Source: a virus. From it: a stretch of 64,000 nucleotides of DNA. Location of the stretch: positions 1-64,000 of the IMG/VR virus record IMGVR_UViG_3300036828_000667; one strand, 5' to 3'. This document shows, piece after piece, positions 60,617 through 64,000 of the stretch. Below the pieces are notes generated by a model. It worked only from the letters and a program-made list of their open reading frames with translations. It searched no databases and had not been told where the DNA came from. The position numbers were made by a program, and so were the translations under genes. Position 1 is the stretch's first letter. Every line of letters begins with the position of its first letter.

Positions 60617-60901
60617 ATGAAAAAACGAATTATCAAGAAGGCCATGCGAAAAAATATGGTGTGGTGCACCCATGAAGTCTATGCCCCAAACATATTACCG
60701 TGTTCAGATCTTAACTGCCCCTTCAAGGAAGACAAAGCCCGCTTAGCCAAGCCAAAAGAACTCAAGCAATGCAGGTCATTTCAAATAACCAAGCCTACTG
60801 ACGAGTTCGAAAACTCGGTTAGCGTCCTCATAGCAAAGAGAAAAGCAGTACCTGAGATAATACCAGATAAAACCATTAGACGAAAGATAGCAGTCGCCTG
60901 A
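60617..60901 (+). CDS. basic hypothetical protein
   Basis: 94 aa from ATG 60617, 7-9 nt after AAGGA. Very basic N-terminus (KKRIIKKAMRKNMVW) with Cys residues (CTHEVYAP, PCSDLNC). RNA or DNA binding is possible. Divergent promoter region with the previous gene is only 42 nt. Confidence 0.5.
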   Translation: MKKRIIKKAMRKNMVWCTHEVYAPNILPCSDLNCPFKEDKARLAKPKELKQCRSFQITKPTDEFENSVSVLIAKRKAVPEIIPDKTIRRKIAVA

Positions 60902-60902
60902 G

Positions 60903-61328
60903 ATGGTGAAGATACGTAATGTCGACCTGAGTGATCTAGTCGACCAATTCAAGGACTTCACAAAAGTCCTTGGACCCGAGGAGGTCAAAATCCTCTCTGA
61001 TGCTGATCTCCTCCTACATGTTACCATACCTCATGACGAACCTGGGAAGCTAGCCTACTTAAGCAAGAGCGCTCAAATCCAATCTAAGCTCAATAACCTT
61101 CTTTCACGACTATCCTATATTTTTAATATGACCACTATCGATAGAGATAGTTATTGGGGAAACTTGATAGAATCACAAGAAGTCGAAGGCCGAGAAAAAC
61201 GATACATAGCCTTAACACGTGATCCTAAATTCAGAGATTTAGAAGAGACCAAGTCAGCCTTGGAAGTCATACGGGATCACACTAGTAGTTTACTTTGGAT
61301 ACTCAAAACCATAGCCGGGAGGCTGTAA
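60903..61328 (+). CDS. hypothetical protein
   Basis: 141 aa, mostly helical and acidic (DLSDLVDQFKDFTKVL, LYFNM-type loop, RDPKFRDLEETKSALEVI). No family recognised. Follows the previous gene by 1 nt. Confidence 0.45.
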   Translation: MVKIRNVDLSDLVDQFKDFTKVLGPEEVKILSDADLLLHVTIPHDEPGKLAYLSKSAQIQSKLNNLLSRLSYIFNMTTIDRDSYWGNLIESQEVEGREKRYIALTRDPKFRDLEETKSALEVIRDHTSSLLWILKTIAGRL

Positions 61329-61329
61329 A

Positions 61330-61611
61330 TTGGCAAAAGCAACAACGCGAGAACGTCAACCATTGACTAAGCGTGCGTTGCGTATTTATATAATAGTCAA
61401 ACAGTACGGTCCCCCAGTAGGACTTCCTATGTCCGTAGTGGACATACAGAAATATATTCCAGAAATAACCGTTGATTGTATCAGTCCACGTATGCCAGAG
61501 CTTCGTGAAAAAAGATGGCTTCTGCGTATTGGAAAAGCACCGCGTCCAAATCGAACTGGACGTTCGCAAAGCCAGTGGGTTTATAGAGTAATTAACGAGG
61601 ATGAACTTTGA
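61330..61611 (+). CDS. small winged-helix-like protein
   Basis: 93 aa from TTG 61330. Basic start, helix (RALRIYIIVKQYGPP), then PRMPELREKRWLLRIGKA, which resembles a winged helix. Regulator or DNA binder inferred. Confidence 0.45.
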   Translation: MAKATTRERQPLTKRALRIYIIVKQYGPPVGLPMSVVDIQKYIPEITVDCISPRMPELREKRWLLRIGKAPRPNRTGRSQSQWVYRVINEDEL

Positions 61612-61623
61612 GTGGCAACAGAT

Positions 61624-61649
61624 GGACGTGTAGCTCAGCGGTAGCATCA
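61624..61649 (+). pseudogene. tRNA 5'-half remnant
   Basis: GGACGTGTAGCTCAGCGGTA followed by GCATC matches the acceptor and D-arm start of many bacterial tRNAs. No anticodon or T-arm follows; the ATG of an HNH gene begins at 61649. Probably a tRNA gene cut by insertion of that gene, or a chance match. Confidence 0.4.
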
Positions 61650-62176
61650 TGGCAAAACACAATGAAGAAAATGATCTATGGTTCCTTAGCAAAATCGCAG
61701 ATGGAACCATTTCTGTATCCGAAGACGGAGAGGTCTTCAACAACAAGACAGGTAGATATATAGGCGCTCAACAAGGAGCAGGTTACCTTAAGATTTCTAT
61801 GGCAAAGAGAGTTGATGGAAAACTTGTTATTGTCCATATGCAAATCCATAGGTTAGTATGGCTACATTTCAAAGGACCTATTCCTCAGGGACTAGAAGTC
61901 AATCACAAAGATTTAAACAAATCGAACCCACGATTGTCAAATCTAGATTTACAAACACCCAAAGGGAATGCTGAACATGCCACCTTAAATGGTGTTGACC
62001 GACGCTCAAAAACAGGAGGCCATAAAAACGCTAATGCCAAATTTACACGTGAACAAGTCGAGATGCTACGGAGACAATTCAAATCGAAAGAAACCACAGT
62101 TAAAGAAATAATGATAAACTATAGTGTTTCTAAGCCAGTTGTGTATTGGATGCTGGAAGGAAGGACCTATAAATAG
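61649..62176 (+). CDS. HNH homing endonuclease (with DNA-binding C-terminus)
   Basis: 175 aa. Starts within the tRNA-like remnant with no ribosome site of its own. N-terminal domain (SVSEDGEVFNNKTGRYIGA); HNH core QIHRLVWLHFKGPIPQGLEV and NHKDLNKSNPRLSNLDLQT, near residues 68-110; HTH-like C-terminus (KFTREQVEMLRRQFKSKET). Typical mobile HNH gene. Confidence 0.75.
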   Translation: MAKHNEENDLWFLSKIADGTISVSEDGEVFNNKTGRYIGAQQGAGYLKISMAKRVDGKLVIVHMQIHRLVWLHFKGPIPQGLEVNHKDLNKSNPRLSNLDLQTPKGNAEHATLNGVDRRSKTGGHKNANAKFTREQVEMLRRQFKSKETTVKEIMINYSVSKPVVYWMLEGRTYK

Positions 62177-62201
62177 CTACTAACCTGTAGGATTTATAAC
62201 A

Positions 62202-62531
62202 ATGGTAGAATTTGGAGCGTTCATTCGCAAAGAACGAGAGGCCAGAGATATTAGCTTACGAAAGATGGCCAAGAAGATTGGTGTAAGTGCAACCTATCTA
62301 TCACAAGTGGAACTTGATAGGTTCCCACCACCAACTGAGGATAGGGTAAAGGCTATTGCCAAGATCATTGACTGTAATCCTGACTACCTACTGGCCAAAG
62401 CTGGACGGATCTCGACCGACATTTCCGACATCATTAAACGTCGTCCGATCGAGCTTTCGATGCTTATTCGAGCCGCCAAGTACTTGAGTAACGATGACAT
62501 TGCCCAATTGATTAATGCGGCGTCAGCGTAG
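62202..62531 (+). CDS. XRE-family HTH regulator
   Basis: 109 aa. The HTH is at residues 6-65: FIRKEREARDISLRKMAKKI, GVSATYLSQVE, and DYLLAKAGR. Such proteins are phage repressors or regulators. It may control the early region, but no operator was identified. Confidence 0.75.
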   Translation: MVEFGAFIRKEREARDISLRKMAKKIGVSATYLSQVELDRFPPPTEDRVKAIAKIIDCNPDYLLAKAGRISTDISDIIKRRPIELSMLIRAAKYLSNDDIAQLINAASA

Positions 62532-62625
62532 GAGCCTCACTGGTAAGTCTTTTAGGCCTGGAGGCCCTACCACCTGGCCTGTCCATAATTCGCGTCAGTG
62601 GGCTTCCAACAAAGAGGAGAGGGTA

Positions 62626-62811
62626 ATGCGTTGCGATCGGTGTCAGGGAACAGGCTGGGATCGGGCAGGAGTACACCCTGTACTTGGGCCGCTCTTCGAT
62701 TGCAACCATCCGTGTACTGAATGCGGCGGGTCAGGCATCGCCCACTGTTGCGACGGCATCTGCGAACAGCCTTCAATTGACAAGTCTATAGATGACAAGC
62801 TAACATCTTGA
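62626..62811 (+). CDS. Cys-rich zinc-binding protein
   Basis: 61 aa from ATG 62626, after GAGGAGAGGG. CDRCQGTGW and CTECGGSG are DnaJ-type CxxCxGxG zinc units; HCCDGICEQ follows. Likely a small zinc-binding protein. The longer frame upstream is rejected. Confidence 0.6.
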   Translation: MRCDRCQGTGWDRAGVHPVLGPLFDCNHPCTECGGSGIAHCCDGICEQPSIDKSIDDKLTS

Positions 62812-62813
62812 CG

Positions 62814-62878
62814 CCTACCGTACCACTCCGACGCCAACCACACCGAGCCGGTCCATACCTTTCCAAACCAAACCACAC
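62814..62878 (-). repeat. GNNNG pentamer array, 13 units
   Basis: Minus strand from 62878: GTGTG-GTTTG-GTTTG-GAAAG and on, 13 units. Preceded by AAAAAA. Between convergent genes. Confidence 0.85.
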
Positions 62879-62932
62879 TTTTTTATTACTACTAGATATT
62901 CAGGAAAGGCGAACATGAGAGGTTAGGTTAAA

Positions 62933-63085
62933 CTAACTTCGTTCTTCCTTTAGCTCAGCTACAAACTTCTTAATCAGAGTTGTTAAGGTTGGAGTGTGCT
63001 TAGCTGGAAAGTTACCAGCAAGTACCTTGGCAATAGCATACCGAATTACCTTAAACTCTTCCTCAGTTAGCTCCAACGTTATCAC
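62933..63085 (-). CDS. 50-aa helical protein
   Basis: GTG 63085 after GAGGTGCC; TAG at 62933. Helical (ELTEEEFKVIRYAIAKVLAG). Start overlaps the end of the 81-aa gene by 23 nt. No family recognised. Confidence 0.5.
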   Translation of the reverse strand: MITLELTEEEFKVIRYAIAKVLAGNFPAKHTPTLTTLIKKFVAELKEERS

Positions 63086-63308
63086 TAGGCACCTCGCCTT
63101 TCTTTATCACGCTAACCTTACTATCATCGATCTTCAGAGTAAACCTCTTATTATCCACAACTTCTCGCCATCTATTTTCCTCAATATAAGCACAGGCTTT
63201 AAGGTAGTCCGTCAAACAAAAAACATGAGTATGTATCTGTGACCAACACGGATGCTCACGGCATAAGTGTTCAATCTTGGCGGCTAACTCCCTGAGTGGT
63301 GATTGCAT
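63063..63308 (-). CDS. hypothetical small protein
   Basis: 81 aa from ATG 63308, after GGGAGG. Cys/His residues (HLCREHPCWSQIHTHVFCL) and Lys-rich end. No family. First gene of a small minus-strand pair. Confidence 0.5.
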   Translation of the reverse strand: MQSPLRELAAKIEHLCREHPCWSQIHTHVFCLTDYLKACAYIEENRWREVVDNKRFTLKIDDSKVSVIKKGEVPSDNVGAN

Positions 63309-63411
63309 ACCCAACCTCCCTTTTGTGTGACCATAAAGTTACACTTAAATTGAATCTGATTCTGGGAATTGACCTGCCAAGGCTGATAGGCGAAAACTCA
63401 TATTGCAAGGT

Positions 63412-63476
63412 CGAACCGCTGCCTTGCTTGCCAAACCGGGCCAAGCCGGCGCGGACCAAACCTCCGCACACCGCAC
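63412..63476 (-). repeat. GNNNG pentamer array, 13 units
   Basis: Minus strand from 63476: GTGCG-GTGTG-CGGAG-GTTTG and on, 13 units. It lies in a divergent gap together with a 13-bp hairpin (63477-63514), so it is not at the 3' end of any visible gene. Confidence 0.85.
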
Positions 63477-63514
63477 AATGGGAGTAGTCAAATGGCTTGC
63501 AGACTACTCCCATT
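63477..63514. other. 13-bp hairpin in divergent gap
   Basis: AATGGGAGTAGTC pairs with GACTACTCCCATT (12-nt loop). No U-tract on either strand. It abuts the array at 63476 and lies 19 nt before the next ATG. Confidence 0.55.
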
Positions 63515-63533
63515 AACACAGGAGTAAAACAAC

Positions 63534-64000
63534 ATGCTAATTTCAGTCACGATCTCCGGAATCCGACCTTTAATCCTCGACGCGTTTTCCGAGGAAGCGT
63601 TGCTTAAGGGGAAGGGAGGAAAGAGTACAGCCCAGCCCAAGGAACTGAGTCCCTTGGATCAAGCCAAGCGTAGGTTATACTATAATGGAGATGGTACCGA
63701 CGTTCCTATATTCCCAGCAGACAACCTACTCAGCTGTATCATCGCTGCCGGGCGGTTTATCAAGGTCGGGAAAAGGCAACTAACTACTCGCGACAGTACG
63801 ACAGTAACTTCATTCCTACAGATATCAGAACTATATCTTCCCATTAGGTCGATAGATGGATGGCGAGTCGACTCCAGGAGCATCGTCAACCCGTCTACAA
63901 AAGGTCGTCACATATGCTACCGTCCCATCTTTGACGACTGGGAGTTAGATTTCACGCTCGACATCGATACGAATGAAGCGAGCGACAGCTTGGTTAGACA
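63534..64000 (+). CDS. conserved phage protein (3' end beyond window)
   Basis: Starts ATG 63534 with GGAG upstream and runs open to the window end (155 aa seen). ISGIRPLILDAFSEEA, FPADNLLSCIIAAGRFIKVG and WRVDSRSIVNPSTKGRHICYR with a final RPIFDDWEL are typical of a phage protein often found beside recombination genes. Function not assigned. Truncated by the window, not by mutation. Confidence 0.6.
   Translation, partial: MLISVTISGIRPLILDAFSEEALLKGKGGKSTAQPKELSPLDQAKRRLYYNGDGTDVPIFPADNLLSCIIAAGRFIKVGKRQLTTRDSTTVTSFLQISELYLPIRSIDGWRVDSRSIVNPSTKGRHICYRPIFDDWELDFTLDIDTNEASDSLVR

Noticed and set aside
16677-63476. CRISPR array
   Set aside because: The pentamer arrays lack constant repeats and spacers; no repeat of 23 nt or longer occurs.

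Overview
The window looks like about 64 kb of a tailed double-stranded DNA phage (Caudoviricetes). The evidence is a T4-type portal protein, a long run of virion, fiber and tail-spike genes, many tightly packed small genes with overlapping starts and stops, and about nine homing-endonuclease-type genes. Base composition is low to moderate in G+C (roughly 40-43% by eye). The host is not identified. Several small families (Rap1a-like secreted protein, DUF6527-, DUF7694- and DUF7303-like proteins) are ones I associate with phages of alphaproteobacteria, but that is only a guess. No tRNA, endolysin, major capsid, terminase or polymerase gene was recognised, so this is part of a larger genome.

Layout. 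(1) 1-44.2 kb is almost entirely minus strand: the portal gene at the left end, then fiber-like proteins, two very large repetitive Ser/Thr/Val-rich proteins (1577 and 1306 aa), a methyltransferase, a TPR-glycosyltransferase, small structural genes, a LamG protein, two tandem paralogous ~1010-aa spikes, a pectate-lyase-fold spike, fiber tips, small membrane or secreted proteins, a putative ADP-ribosyltransferase-like protein and a G+C-richer L-type lectin-like gene. (2) 44.2-44.67 kb is the strand-switch region. (3) 44.67-64 kb is mostly plus strand: about 50 small, mainly uncharacterised genes of early or accessory type, including zinc-ribbon and HTH proteins, a Rap1a-like secreted protein and an XRE regulator. 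A few minus-strand genes interrupt it at 46.9-47.8, 52.1, 60.3 and 62.9-63.3 kb.

How the parts fit. The left arm would build the baseplate/tail and a large set of receptor-binding and carbohydrate-binding proteins. The right arm would act early in infection (host takeover, regulation, DNA metabolism). HNH, HNH-AP2 and GIY-YIG genes sit between functional genes in both arms. One GIY-YIG gene has its ribosome-binding site inside a stable hairpin, and another is coupled to a 12-codon leader.

The most striking signal is not a gene. Seventeen clear intergenic elements (plus one weak copy) consist of pentamers phased exactly every 5 nt, with G (sometimes C) at position 1 and G at position 5 while the middle three bases vary freely. 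Each array has 5-17 units and a sharp conserved start (GTATG-GTGCG-GTATG or GTGCG-GTTTG), and several follow a perfect hairpin that lacks a U-tract. They lie between 16.7 and 63.5 kb in non-coding gaps, on both strands. I do not recognise this family. The pattern GG-N3-GG-N3 could be a two-layer G-quadruplex array or a phased binding site for a multimeric protein. A second unexplained RNA-like element is a tandem pair of two-hairpin units at 19.44-19.72 kb.
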